A stretch of 64,000 bases of DNA from Zhihengliuella sp. (lineage in GTDB: Bacteria > Actinomycetota > Actinomycetes > Actinomycetales > Micrococcaceae). The position numbers and the translations under genes were made by a program. This document shows, piece after piece, positions 1 to 9,162 of this stretch (position 1 is its first letter; every line of letters begins with the position of its first letter). The stretch spans positions 62,001 through 126,000 of the forward strand of contig NZ_JAPSJL010000008.1 in the NCBI RefSeq assembly GCF_031178195.1. The letters are read 5' to 3'. The notes beneath the pieces are model-generated. The model saw nothing but the letters and a program-made list of their open reading frames with translations, was not told where the DNA came from and made no database searches.

Positions 1-615
1 GTCCCACGGCTGCTCCAGCAGGGACTGCGCCACGTCCGGGCCACCCTCGACGACGGCGACGACCCGCCGGTCCAGATACCGCGGGACCAGCCGGGCCAGC
101 AGCGCGGACGTGGCCGGCGCCAGCTCGGAGGGCTTCAGCGCCACCGTGTTCCCGGCGGCGAGGGCGCCGACCAGCGGACTCAGCAGCAGCTGCACGGGGT
201 AGTTCCAGGCGCCGATGATCAGCACCATGCCCTTGGGCTGCGCCTCCGTCTTGCCCATCGCCGGCTGCAGCGCCAGCGGCACCTTGACGTGCTTGGCCTC
301 CATCCACTCCGTCAGATAGAGCTGGGCGTGGTGGATCTCGTCCTTGAGCAGCTCCAGCTCGGTCAGCCGCGCCTCCGCGGGGTGCTTCCCGAGGTCGGCC
401 TCCAGCGCCTCCAGCAGGTCCTGCGTGTTCTCCTCGAGCAACCGGTCCAGGGCGCGCAGCTGCCCGGCGCGCATCCGCCGCGGGTGCATCAGGCGCGTGG
501 ACCTCGCGTCCTTCAGCCGTGCGTGCACCTCGGCGACGCCGGGCACGTGGGGCGCGCCGGCGTCGGACGCCTCCTCCGCAGGCGGGGCGGGGCGGCGGCG
601 TGAGAAGAGACCCAT
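1..615 (-). CDS. Aldehyde dehydrogenase family protein, N-terminal part (truncated by window edge)
   Basis: Reverse frame reads MGLFSRRRPAPP...LTEWMEAKHVKVPLALQPAMGKTEAQPKGMVLIIGAWNYPVQLLLSPLVGALAAGNTVALKPSELAPATSALLARLVPRYLD..., typical class-3-like ALDH N-terminus. Start ATG complement at 613-615; runs off the window. Confidence 0.9.
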   Translation of the reverse strand, partial: MGLFSRRRPAPPAEEASDAGAPHVPGVAEVHARLKDARSTRLMHPRRMRAGQLRALDRLLEENTQDLLEALEADLGKHPAEARLTELELLKDEIHHAQLYLTEWMEAKHVKVPLALQPAMGKTEAQPKGMVLIIGAWNYPVQLLLSPLVGALAAGNTVALKPSELAPATSALLARLVPRYLDRRVVAVVEGGPDVAQSLLEQPWD

Positions 616-624
616 GGCGTCAGA

Positions 625-1311
625 CTACCGGCGGCGCGTGGGGCGCACGGCCAGCGTCTCGACGGTGCCGCGCGGGGGCATGTCGACGGCGGCGCGGACG
701 GCCGCGGCGACGTCCTCCGGGGCCAGGTAGTAGGCGGCGTCGTACTCCTCGCCCAGCTTCTCCACCAGGCCGTGCTGCATGTCCGTGTCCACGCGCCCGG
801 GGTGCACGCTGGACACGCGGACGCCATGGCCGCGCTCCTCCTCCCGCAGGGCGTCCGTGAACGCCCGCAGTGCGAACTTGGACGCCGCGTAGGTGCTGGA
901 CTTCGGCGACGCGGTGAACCCGGAGCCGCTGTTGATGGCGACCACCAGGCCGCCCGCCGCGCGGAGGGCGGGGAGCGCCTGCCGGGTCAGCTCGGCCACG
1001 GCGAAGACGTTCAGGCGGAAGACCCGCTCCCAGGTCTCGTACGACGTCGTCTCCACCGTGTTCCCGTCCTCCACCCCGGCAGAGTGGACCAGGACGTCCA
1101 GGCGCGCCGGCAGGGCCGCGTAGGGCGGGTGCTCGAGGTCGGCGACCCACGGTTCGGCCGACGGGAGCTCGCGCACCAGCGCGTCGACCGCGTCGGCGCC
1201 GCGGCCGCCGACCAGGACGTGGTGCGTGGCGCCGAGGTCGAGCGCGACGGCGCGGCCGATCCCGCGGGTGGCTCCGGTGACGAGGGCGACGGGACGGTCG
1301 GCGGTGCTCAT
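625..1311 (-). CDS. SDR family oxidoreductase
   Basis: MSTADRPVALVTGATRGIGRAVALDLG... with TGxxxGIG nucleotide motif and YAASKFA catalytic motif; start chosen inside the longer 625..1587 ORF. Confidence 0.92.
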   Translation of the reverse strand: MSTADRPVALVTGATRGIGRAVALDLGATHHVLVGGRGADAVDALVRELPSAEPWVADLEHPPYAALPARLDVLVHSAGVEDGNTVETTSYETWERVFRLNVFAVAELTRQALPALRAAGGLVVAINSGSGFTASPKSSTYAASKFALRAFTDALREEERGHGVRVSSVHPGRVDTDMQHGLVEKLGEEYDAAYYLAPEDVAAAVRAAVDMPPRGTVETLAVRPTRRR

Positions 1312-1369
1312 GGGCGCTCCTTCGATGGCGGGACGTGGGTTCCTCCAAGCTACTCGCTGCGCGAGGCTC

Positions 1370-1517
1370 GCGAGATGCCGGTGGAGCACCTGGGCCTCGC
1401 GAGGCGCCGGAACAGCACCCGGGGCTCCGCGAGGTCGCACTCCAGCACCAGTACCCGGCCGTGGCCGGTGCTGGAGTGGCATCTCGCGGCGTCGAACGTG
1501 CTGGAACGCGACCTCGC
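1370..1517. repeat. Intergenic array of five ~21-bp cores (about 30-bp period), three direct then two inverted
   Basis: Cores: 1370-1390 GCGAGATGCCGGTGGAGCACC; 1399-1419 GCGAGGCGCCGGAACAGCACC; 1429-1449 GCGAGGTCGCACTCCAGCACC; reverse strand 1467-1487 GCGAGATGCCACTCCAGCACC; reverse strand 1497-1517 GCGAGGTCGCGTTCCAGCACG. Confidence 0.85.
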
Positions 1518-1611
1518 AGCCCGGTCGGGGGGGGACACCGCCCCTACGCCCGCGCCCGATGTGACGGCTCCGGAGATGACGCCGCACACGCGGCGGCGTA
1601 CGCTGGATGGC

Positions 1612-1690
1612 ACGGCACGGGGTGTCCCCAGAGGACTGAGATCACACCCGCATGCACCTGATCTAGCTAGTACTAGCGGAGGGATGTCGC
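1612..1690 (+). promoter_or_regulatory. TPP (THI-box) riboswitch
   Basis: GGGGTGTCC...GGACTGAGATCACACCCGCATGCACCTGATCTAGCTAGTACTAGCGGAGGGA matches the conserved CTGAGA...ACCTGATCTGG.TAATxCCAGCGNAGGGA THI-box, immediately upstream of thiamine genes. Confidence 0.95.
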
Positions 1691-1693
1691 TTC

Positions 1694-3415
1694 ATGGAGT
1701 CCATGGCGCCTCAAGACACGTCTGTATCCACCCCCGAGACCACGGCGCCCGGCGCCGCCCGCGACTGGGCCGGCCTGGCCGCGGAGCACCTCGCGGCCTT
1801 CCGGGCGGCGAGCCCGCTGGTCCAGTGCGCGACCAACTCGGTGGTCACCAACTTCACGGCCAACGTCCTGCTCGCCTCGGGTGCCGCGCCGGCCATGGTG
1901 GACGTCCCGGGCGAGGCCGGGCCGTTCGCGGCGATGGCCTCGGCGGTCCTGGTCAACCTGGGCACGCCGATGGACCGGCAGCGCGAGGGCATGCTCGAGG
2001 CCGTCCGCGCGGCCCGCACCGCGGGGACCCCGTGGGTCCTGGACCCGGTGGCCGCCGGCCCGCTGCGGCTGCGCACCGATTTCGCCCGCGAGCTCCTGCG
2101 CTTCTCCCCCACGGTGATCCGCGGCAACGCCTCCGAGATCCTCGCGCTGGCCGGCACGGGCGCCGGGGGCCGGGGCGTGGACGCGACGGACGACGTCGAC
2201 TCCGCCACCGGCGCGGCCGTCGCCCTGTCCCGTCGCACCGGCGCCGTCGTCGCCGTGTCCGGCCCGGAGGACGTGGTGACGGACGGGACGACCGTGGTCC
2301 GGGTCGCCGGCGGCAGCGAGCTCCTCACCCGGGTGACCGGCGGCGGCTGCGCCCTCGGCGCGCTCGTCGCCGGATTCGTCGGCAGTACGACGCCGGCCGG
2401 CCGGCCGGCCGCGGAGGGCTCCCCGGCACTGGAGGCCACGGTCGCCGCGCACGCGTTCTACTCCGCGGCCGCCGAGCGCGCCGCGGCCGGGGCGACGGGG
2501 ACGGGCAGCTTCCAGGCGGCCTTCCTCGACGCGCTCGCTGCGGTGGGACCGGAGGACCTGGCCAGCTCCCGCATCACGGCCGCGGCGGCGGAGGGCCCGT
2601 CCGAGGGCGACCGGGCCCGCAGCGGCGAGTCGGGCTGGGACCGGGACCTGGACCGCGTCGGTGGCATCCCCGCGGGCGGGACGGCACTGCCGCGCTCGGC
2701 TGCACTCCCCGGTGCCGCCACCCCGGTGGCCGAACAGGCGGGGCAGCGGATCGACCCGGACGATCTATCCGTGTACCTGGTCGCCGATGCGGCGACCGCC
2801 GGCGAGCGCCCGCTCGAGGACATCGTCGCCGCCGCGGTGGACGGCGGGGTCCGCACCATCCAGCTGCGCTGCAAGGACACGCCCGCCAAGGAATTCCTCC
2901 GCCACGCCATCGCCTGCGCGGAGATCACGGCCGGCCGCGCGCATCTCCTGCTGAACGACCGGGTGGACGTCTACCTCGCAGCGGTCGCCGCAGGCGCCAG
3001 CGTGCAGGGCGTGCACATCGGGCAGAAGGACCTGCCCCCGCACTCGGTGCGCCAGCTCATCGGCCCGGACGCGGTCCTCGGCCTGAGCGCCTCCACCGAG
3101 GAGGACCGGGCCCGGCTGCTGCGCCTGCCGGCAGGCACCGTGGACTACGTCGGCACCGGCGCGGTCCGCGCGACCCCCACCAAGAAGGACCACCCGACGC
3201 CGATCGGCTGGGACGGCTTCGGCCGCTTCGCCGCCGCTGTCCGCGCCGCGGGCGGCCCGCCCTGCGTGGCGATCGGCGGCGTGGGCCCGGGCGACGCGGC
3301 CGACGCACGGGCCGCGGGTGCGGCGGGCTTCGCCGTCGTCCGCGCGATCTGCTCGGCCGAGGACCCGGCGGCGGCCTCGCGGCAGCTGCGCGACGAGTGG
3401 GAGGCCGCGGCATGA
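1694..3415 (+). CDS. thiM-thiE: Bifunctional hydroxyethylthiazole kinase / thiamine-phosphate synthase (ThiM-ThiE fusion)
   Basis: N-terminal ThiM ([30 protein letters not shown]..., [10 protein letters not shown]) and C-terminal ThiE ([13 protein letters not shown]..., [12 protein letters not shown]..., [24 protein letters not shown]) in one frame, behind a TPP riboswitch. Confidence 0.92.
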   Translation: MESMAPQDTSVSTPETTAPGAARDWAGLAAEHLAAFRAASPLVQCATNSVVTNFTANVLLASGAAPAMVDVPGEAGPFAAMASAVLVNLGTPMDRQREGMLEAVRAARTAGTPWVLDPVAAGPLRLRTDFARELLRFSPTVIRGNASEILALAGTGAGGRGVDATDDVDSATGAAVALSRRTGAVVAVSGPEDVVTDGTTVVRVAGGSELLTRVTGGGCALGALVAGFVGSTTPAGRPAAEGSPALEATVAAHAFYSAAAERAAAGATGTGSFQAAFLDALAAVGPEDLASSRITAAAAEGPSEGDRARSGESGWDRDLDRVGGIPAGGTALPRSAALPGAATPVAEQAGQRIDPDDLSVYLVADAATAGERPLEDIVAAAVDGGVRTIQLRCKDTPAKEFLRHAIACAEITAGRAHLLLNDRVDVYLAAVAAGASVQGVHIGQKDLPPHSVRQLIGPDAVLGLSASTEEDRARLLRLPAGTVDYVGTGAVRATPTKKDHPTPIGWDGFGRFAAAVRAAGGPPCVAIGGVGPGDAADARAAGAAGFAVVRAICSAEDPAAASRQLRDEWEAAA

Positions 3416-5055
3416 GCACCCACACGGCCCTCGACGCCCCACAGACCGCTGCGACGCCGGGAGCCGTTCCCGCGGCCGCTCCCGCCCCCGGCCCCGGCAC
3501 GGCAGCGGCGGCCGGGGTGCGCGTCCCGAACGTCCTCTCCATCGCCGGGTCCGACCCCTCCGGCGGGGCCGGCATCCAGGCCGACCTGAAGTCGATCGCC
3601 GCGTGCGGCGGCTACGGCATGGCCGCCATCACCGCCCTGACGGCCCAGAACACGCGGGGCGTGTCCGGCGTGCACGTGCCGGATCCGGCGTTCCTGACGC
3701 AGCAGCTGGATGCCGTGAGCGCCGATGTCCGGGTCGACGCCGTGAAGATCGGGATGCTGGCCAGCGCCGAGGTCATCGGCGCCGTGCACGCGTGGCTGGC
3801 CCGCGAACGCGCCGCGGGCCGCGTCGCCGGCGGCGTCGTGCTGGACCCGGTCATGATCGCCACGAGCGGCGACCGCCTCACCGACGACGACTCCGTCGCA
3901 GCCCTGCGCGGCCTGCTCGCCGAGGCCGACGTCGTCACCCCGAACCTGCCGGAGCTGGCGGTCCTCGCCGATGCGCCGCTGGCCCGCACGTGGGACGAGG
4001 CGCTCGAGCAGGCGCGTCGCGTCGCCACGGCGGCGGACGTGCTCGTGGTCGCCAAGGGCGGCCACCTCGACGAGCTCGAGGCCGGGCACGACGGCGACGG
4101 CAGCGGGGCGCCGCGCGGATGCCCGGACGCGCTGGTGGGCCCCGACGGCGTCGTCCTGGAGCTGCCCGGGCAGCGGGTGGAGACCACGAGCACGCACGGC
4201 ACGGGATGCTCGCTGTCCGCCGCGCTCGCGACCCTGCAGGCGCGGTTCGGCGACTGGCCGACCGCGCTGCGGCTGACCAAGCGGTGGCTGACGCGGGCGA
4301 TCGAGGACTCGGCACGGCTCGAGGTCGGCGGCGGTCACGGGCCGGTGAGCCACCTGGGGCAGCTGTGGGACGGCCGTTCGGTCCCGGACCCGCGCGCGGA
4401 CGTGGGCCACTGGTGGGACCTGATCGCGGACCTGCGCGCCCGCATCGACGACGTGTGGTTCGTGCGGCGCCTGGCGGACGGGACGCTGGACCGCGCGGAC
4501 TTCGAGCACTACCTCGCCCAGGACTCGATCTACCTGCGGACCTACTCCAAGGTGCTCTCCCGGGCCGCGCAGCTGGCCCCGACGCTGGAGGAGCAGCGGT
4601 TCTGGGCCAACGGCGCCCACGAGTGCCTGGAGGTGGAGCTCTCCCTGCACCGGGCGCGGCTGGCCGAGGCGGAGGCACGGGGCGAGGCGCCGGCCCGCGC
4701 GGCCGACGCCGAGGTCGCGGCCTCTGCCGAGACCCGCTCGTACCTGAGCCACCTGCTCGCCGCGGCGGCCGTCGGCTCTTACGCCGTGGTGGTGGCGGCC
4801 GTGCTGCCCTGCTACTGGCTCTACCAGGACATCGGGACCCGGCTGGCGGCCGCGAACCGCCCGGACCACCCGTACGCCGACTGGCTGGGCATGTACTCGT
4901 CGGCGGAGTTCGACGCCGCGACGCGGCGGGCCATTGCGATCACGCAGGCGCAGGCCGACACCGCGCCGCCGGCCGAGTTGGAGGCGATGCTGGACGCCTA
5001 TCTGGAGTCCTCGCGCCAGGAGATGGAGTTCTTCGCGCAACGACGGGTGGGCTGA
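3412..5055 (+). CDS. thiD-tenA: Bifunctional HMP(-phosphate) kinase / thiaminase II-like (ThiD-TenA fusion)
   Basis: [45 protein letters not shown] (ThiD); [12 protein letters not shown]; then TenA domain [20 protein letters not shown]... [15 protein letters not shown] overlap with the upstream gene. Confidence 0.93.
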   Translation: MSTHTALDAPQTAATPGAVPAAAPAPGPGTAAAAGVRVPNVLSIAGSDPSGGAGIQADLKSIAACGGYGMAAITALTAQNTRGVSGVHVPDPAFLTQQLDAVSADVRVDAVKIGMLASAEVIGAVHAWLARERAAGRVAGGVVLDPVMIATSGDRLTDDDSVAALRGLLAEADVVTPNLPELAVLADAPLARTWDEALEQARRVATAADVLVVAKGGHLDELEAGHDGDGSGAPRGCPDALVGPDGVVLELPGQRVETTSTHGTGCSLSAALATLQARFGDWPTALRLTKRWLTRAIEDSARLEVGGGHGPVSHLGQLWDGRSVPDPRADVGHWWDLIADLRARIDDVWFVRRLADGTLDRADFEHYLAQDSIYLRTYSKVLSRAAQLAPTLEEQRFWANGAHECLEVELSLHRARLAEAEARGEAPARAADAEVAASAETRSYLSHLLAAAAVGSYAVVVAAVLPCYWLYQDIGTRLAAANRPDHPYADWLGMYSSAEFDAATRRAIAITQAQADTAPPAELEAMLDAYLESSRQEMEFFAQRRVG

Positions 5056-5217
5056 GGCGGCGCGTGGGGCGCAAGGCGAGGCGGGCACCTCGACCGGAGG
5101 GGGCGCGACTTCTCCGGACTCGGCGTTCCCTCGAACGACCGCCCGTACTAGGTTGAGAAACAGGGATCGTGCGATCCACTGCTCGTCCGATCCACCGCGC
5201 CCGTGAGAGGAACGAAG

Positions 5218-5682
5218 ATGTCAGATCCGACGCAGCCACCGCCGCAGCCACCACAGCACGGCGGGTACCCGCCCCAGCCGCCGAATGGACCCCCGCGGGG
5301 ACCGGGCGGCGGCCCCGAGCCCTGGCACGGCCAGGGGCCCTACGAGCCGCACGACGGCGGACCCGATGCGAAGGGATTCTTCGGAGCGCTGTTCGACTTC
5401 AGCTTCCGCAGCTTCGTCACGCTGAAGTTCGCCAAGATCATCTACATCCTGCTAATCGCACTCGTGGTGCTCGGCTGGCTGGCGTACATCGTCCTCGGAT
5501 TCGCCGCCGATCCGATGCTCGGTGTCGCCGCCCTGATCCTCGGCTGGATCCCCGGCTTCATCTTCGTGGTGCTCTTCCGCGTGAGCCTCGAGTTCTACAT
5601 CGCGATGATCCGGACGTCCCAGAACACGGCGGCCACGAAGGCCGAGGTCGAACGGCTGCGGAACGACCTGACCGCCGGGTAG
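5218..5682 (+). CDS. DUF4282 domain-containing membrane protein
   Basis: Pro-rich N-terminus, then FFGALFDFSFRSFVTLKFAKIIYILLIALVVLGWLAYIV...IPGFIFVVLFRVSLEFYIAMIRTSQNTA, typical DUF4282. Confidence 0.85.
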   Translation: MSDPTQPPPQPPQHGGYPPQPPNGPPRGPGGGPEPWHGQGPYEPHDGGPDAKGFFGALFDFSFRSFVTLKFAKIIYILLIALVVLGWLAYIVLGFAADPMLGVAALILGWIPGFIFVVLFRVSLEFYIAMIRTSQNTAATKAEVERLRNDLTAG

Positions 5683-5716
5683 CGCTTCCCGCTCGGCCTC
5701 GACCGGGGTGAACCGC

Positions 5717-5740
5717 AATTAGTTTGTGCGCAAACTAATT
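5717..5740. promoter_or_regulatory. Perfect 10-bp-arm palindrome (candidate MarR-family operator)
   Basis: AATTAGTTTG-TGCG-CAAACTAATT, followed by TATGAT (5744-5749) as a possible -10, upstream of the small ORF at 5816. Confidence 0.7.
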
Positions 5741-5815
5741 GGATATGATCGGTGCGCGCGCTCCACCTGCGCAACGGTGCCGCCCCGGCGCCGACGGATC
5801 TCTCGACAGGACGCC

Positions 5816-6052
5816 ATGAGCGACAAGCCACGCCCGATCGTCCGGGACACCACCGGACTCAGCCTGAACTACCGGTTCTGGTGGCGCCTGCAGTACCTGG
5901 GATTCGCCATCTTCGGTCCCGCCGACCAGCAGCCCCACCGGAGCCCCAGGGAGCACCTGAAGCAAGAACGCGCCCTTCGGGTGCTCCGCGCGCACGAGAC
6001 GCGGGGAACCCAGGCCCCGCAGGAAGTCGTCGAGGCGGCCCGCGAGCTCTAG
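5816..6052 (+). CDS. Hypothetical small protein (78 aa)
   Basis: MSDKPRPIVRDTTGLSLNYRFWWRLQYLGFAIFGPADQQPHRSPREHLKQERALRVLRAHETRG...; start chosen inside the 5726..6052 ORF. Confidence 0.7.
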   Translation: MSDKPRPIVRDTTGLSLNYRFWWRLQYLGFAIFGPADQQPHRSPREHLKQERALRVLRAHETRGTQAPQEVVEAAREL

Positions 6053-6121
6053 GGCCAGCAACCGCCCGGCCCAGCCCACAGGCAGAGCCGATGGGCGGGC
6101 GACTACCCGTTCGACCCGTGC

Positions 6122-6562
6122 CTACGGGCGACGCGTGGCAGCGGAGATCAGCTTCGTCATGCTCGCGTGGAGGGCCGCGAGCTCCTCGGCGTCCATGTCC
6201 AGGCGGGCCATCATCTGCGCCGGGATCCGCTCCGCCTGCGCGCGCAGCGCACGCCCCTCGGGGGTGAGCGAGATCCGCAGAGAGCGCTCGTCGTCGGGGT
6301 CGCGCTGGCGCTCGACGTAGCCCAGAGACTCCAGACGCTTGACGAGCGGTGAGACCGTCCCGGCGTCCAAGTGGAGCAGCGCCCCGACGTCCCGCAGCGA
6401 CAGGGGCTCCCTCTCCCACAACGCGAGCATCACCAGGTACTGGGGGTGGGTGAGGTTCAGGGGCTCGAGGACGGGCCGGTAGGCGGCGATGACGGAGCGG
6501 GAGGCGACGGCCAGGGCGAAGCACACCTGCCGCTCCAGCGAGAGCGGGTCCTCAGCGTCCAT
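6122..6562 (-). CDS. MarR family transcriptional regulator (OhrR-like)
   Basis: MDAEDPLSLERQVCFALAVASRSVIAAYRPVLEPLNLTHPQYLVMLALWEREPLSLRDVGALLHLDAGTVSPLVKRLESLGYVERQRDPDDERSLRISLTPEG. Confidence 0.93.
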   Translation of the reverse strand: MDAEDPLSLERQVCFALAVASRSVIAAYRPVLEPLNLTHPQYLVMLALWEREPLSLRDVGALLHLDAGTVSPLVKRLESLGYVERQRDPDDERSLRISLTPEGRALRAQAERIPAQMMARLDMDAEELAALHASMTKLISAATRRP

Positions 6563-6701
6563 CCGGAGTGCCGCCTTCCGCGTCCTGTTCCCGTCGGTCG
6601 CTCCGACGGCCTGTGGCGGGGCCGCAGTCGGCCGCGCCTCTCCCGCATTTTAGCCGCCTGACCACGGAGACCGGGGGTGGGCCCCCTCGCGGCGCTCGCA
6701 C

Positions 6702-7610
6702 CTACAAGCGGTCGAGCGTGAAGTCCGCGGCATCCGGAAGCCTCTGGAACCCGGCTGCCGCGTACGTCGCCGTGGCCGGCGTGTTCGCCGCCGGAGTGCA
6801 CACCAGCACGCTCGAGGAGCCCAGGGCGCGGAGGGCGTGCGCCGAGGCGAGGGTGATGGCCCGGCCGAAGCCGGAACCGCGGGCGTCCGGCTCCACGCCG
6901 AGCGGCTCGATCAGGCCGGGTCGGCCGGGACCCGCGGACCAGACGATCGACGTCGCCACCGGACCGCGCTCGGGATCCAGCGCCAGCAGGCACCTCGCCG
7001 AGGCGTAGGGGTAGCCATTCGCCGTCATCTGCCACCGGTCCACCGTGAACCGGGTGCTGTCGAAGGCAGCGGCATGGACCCGCGACCACGCGGCGACGAG
7101 CTCGGCGGCCGGGGAATCCGGCGCAGTGAAGCCGTCGCGCCCGACGTCGAGGCTCACGACGGGCACCTCGACGTCCGGCAGGCGGGCGTCCAGGTCGAGG
7201 ACGAACGGCGCCCAAACCTCGCCGGGCTGCCAGCCACGGGCCGCGAACTGCTTCCGGAGAGCCGGACCGAACCGTGCCTCCACACTGACCGGCCCGTCCG
7301 GCAGCACCTCCCGCGACGGGTCGGAGAGGTCCGCGGCGATCGCCTGGGCGAGTGCTGCATCGGCGGCGGCGTGGGGCGCGATGCCCAGCCGCAGGACGTC
7401 CGGGCCGTCCAGCATTCCCACGGCCAGCACCTCCCGGCGCCCGGCCCAGATGCGCAGTCTGGCCGCGAGTCCCTCTGCGCCGATCTGCCAGGACCACCCG
7501 AGGTCGCCGGGATGGAGCTGGATGGGCAACCCGTCCTGCTGCCAGGAACGGAGCGCGTCCACGATGGCGGGGAGCTCGGGCGCCGTCGGCGTCCTCAGGT
7601 CGATGCGCAT
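6702..7610 (-). CDS. GNAT family N-acetyltransferase
   Basis: MRIDLRTPTAPELPAIVDALRSW... C-terminal LIEPLGVEPDARGSGFGRAITLASAHALRALGSSSVLVCTPAANTPATATYAAAGFQRL (acetyl-CoA binding-type motif). Confidence 0.85.
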   Translation of the reverse strand: MRIDLRTPTAPELPAIVDALRSWQQDGLPIQLHPGDLGWSWQIGAEGLAARLRIWAGRREVLAVGMLDGPDVLRLGIAPHAAADAALAQAIAADLSDPSREVLPDGPVSVEARFGPALRKQFAARGWQPGEVWAPFVLDLDARLPDVEVPVVSLDVGRDGFTAPDSPAAELVAAWSRVHAAAFDSTRFTVDRWQMTANGYPYASARCLLALDPERGPVATSIVWSAGPGRPGLIEPLGVEPDARGSGFGRAITLASAHALRALGSSSVLVCTPAANTPATATYAAAGFQRLPDAADFTLDRL

Positions 7611-7800
7611 GCTATCCCTCTCCCGATCCCTGCCGGTCGTCGGATGATCCATGCGTCCGGCGGCACTCGAGGGCCACGCTTCCATACCGCGACGGGACCG
7701 GCCAGTGGAACCGCTAAAATCGGTGAGGCCCGGCGCGCGTGCGCCGCACAGGAGCGTCCGTCCGGAGCCATCGACCCCCTCCCCCCTCGGAAGGCCCTCC

Positions 7801-9123
7801 ATGAGCAACCGCCTCGGCCTCGGCTGGAATCTGCACGGCGACGGCAGGACCATCCGTCCCGGCACCGTCGTCGCACCCGACGAACGGCTGAATTGGCCGC
7901 AGACCATCGGCGTCGGCGTCCAGCACGTCATGGCCATGTTCGGGGCCACCGTCCTGGTCCCGGCCATCACCGGCTTCCCGGCGACCACCACGCTGCTGTT
8001 CAGCGGTCTGGGAACGCTCCTCTTCCTGATCGTCACCGCGGGACGCGTCCCGAGCTACCTCGGCTCCTCATTCGCCTTCCTGGCCCCGGTGGCGGCGGCC
8101 ACCAGCAGCTACGGCATGAGCGGGGCGCTCGGCGGCATCCTGGTCACGGGCGCAGCCCTGTTCCTGATCGGGTTGATCGTGCAGAAATCCGGCACGGACT
8201 GGATCCACCGCCTGATGCCGCCCGTGGTCATGGGCACCATCGTCGCCCTGATCGGTTTGAATCTGGCCTCCACCACCCTGACGCCCATGCAGGAGGTACC
8301 GCTGACGACGTTCGCCACCGTCGGCGCCATCGTCGTCTCCGCCGTCCTGTTCAAGGGCCTGCTCGGGCGCCTGTCCATCCTGGTGGGCATCGTCGTCGGA
8401 TACCTCGTGGCGCTGGTGCAGGGGCAGATCGACTTCAGCATGGTGAGCGAGGCGGGCTGGGCCGGCCTCCCGGCCTTCGAGACCCCGACGTTCCACCTGG
8501 ACATCATGCTGGTCTTCCTCCCGGTGGTCTTCGTCCTCATCGCCGAGAACATCGGCCACGTGAAGACGGTCAGTCTGATGACCGGCCGCGACCTGGACGA
8601 CGTCTACGGCCGCGCGCTCATGGCCGACGGTGCGGCGACCATGCTGGCCGGTGCCGGCGGCGGCTCCGGCACCACCACCTACGCGGAGAACATCGGCGTC
8701 ATGGCGTCCTCGCGCGTCTACTCGACGGCGGCGTACTGGGTGGCCGGCGCCGTCGCCATCCTGCTGGCCTTCTCCCCCAAGGTCGGCGCGGTCATCAACA
8801 CCATCCCGGCGGGCGTGACCGGCGGTGCGGGCATCGTCCTCTACGGCATGATCGGCATGATCGGCGCGCGCCTCTGGGTGCAGAACCGGGTGAACTTCTC
8901 CAACCCGATCAACCTGATGACCGCGGGCACCGGCCTGATCGTCGCGATCGCCATGGGCTCCAGCGCGCTCATGTTCGGCAACCTGCAGCTCGGGGGCATC
9001 GCCGTCGGAACCATCGTGACCCTGCTGATCTTCCACGTGATGACCACGGTCGCCCGCGCCCGCGGCACCGAGCCGGTCGACGCCCCCGAGGACCAGGGCT
9101 CCCAGCCCAGCAAGATCGGTTGA
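7801..9123 (+). CDS. uraA: Uracil/xanthine permease (nucleobase:cation symporter-2 family)
   Basis: WPQTIGVGVQHVMAMFGATVLVPAITGFPATTTLLFSGLGTLLFLIVT... and VLIAENIGHVKTVSLMTGRDLDD...AGGGSGTTTYAENIGVMASSRVYST, NCS2 signature. Confidence 0.93.
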   Translation: MSNRLGLGWNLHGDGRTIRPGTVVAPDERLNWPQTIGVGVQHVMAMFGATVLVPAITGFPATTTLLFSGLGTLLFLIVTAGRVPSYLGSSFAFLAPVAAATSSYGMSGALGGILVTGAALFLIGLIVQKSGTDWIHRLMPPVVMGTIVALIGLNLASTTLTPMQEVPLTTFATVGAIVVSAVLFKGLLGRLSILVGIVVGYLVALVQGQIDFSMVSEAGWAGLPAFETPTFHLDIMLVFLPVVFVLIAENIGHVKTVSLMTGRDLDDVYGRALMADGAATMLAGAGGGSGTTTYAENIGVMASSRVYSTAAYWVAGAVAILLAFSPKVGAVINTIPAGVTGGAGIVLYGMIGMIGARLWVQNRVNFSNPINLMTAGTGLIVAIAMGSSALMFGNLQLGGIAVGTIVTLLIFHVMTTVARARGTEPVDAPEDQGSQPSKIG

Positions 9124-9162
9124 CGCTGTCGCCCGCCCCGGCGCGGCCCCTAGAATCGTCGG

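Noticed and set aside
1370-1517. CRISPR array
   Set aside because: Units are degenerate and in both orientations, spacers about 8-10 bp, no cas genes in the window.
772-5055. 1427-aa + strand ORF
   Set aside because: Only the 3412-5055 part (ThiD-TenA) is a real gene; the upstream extension is out of frame with SDR and thiM-thiE.
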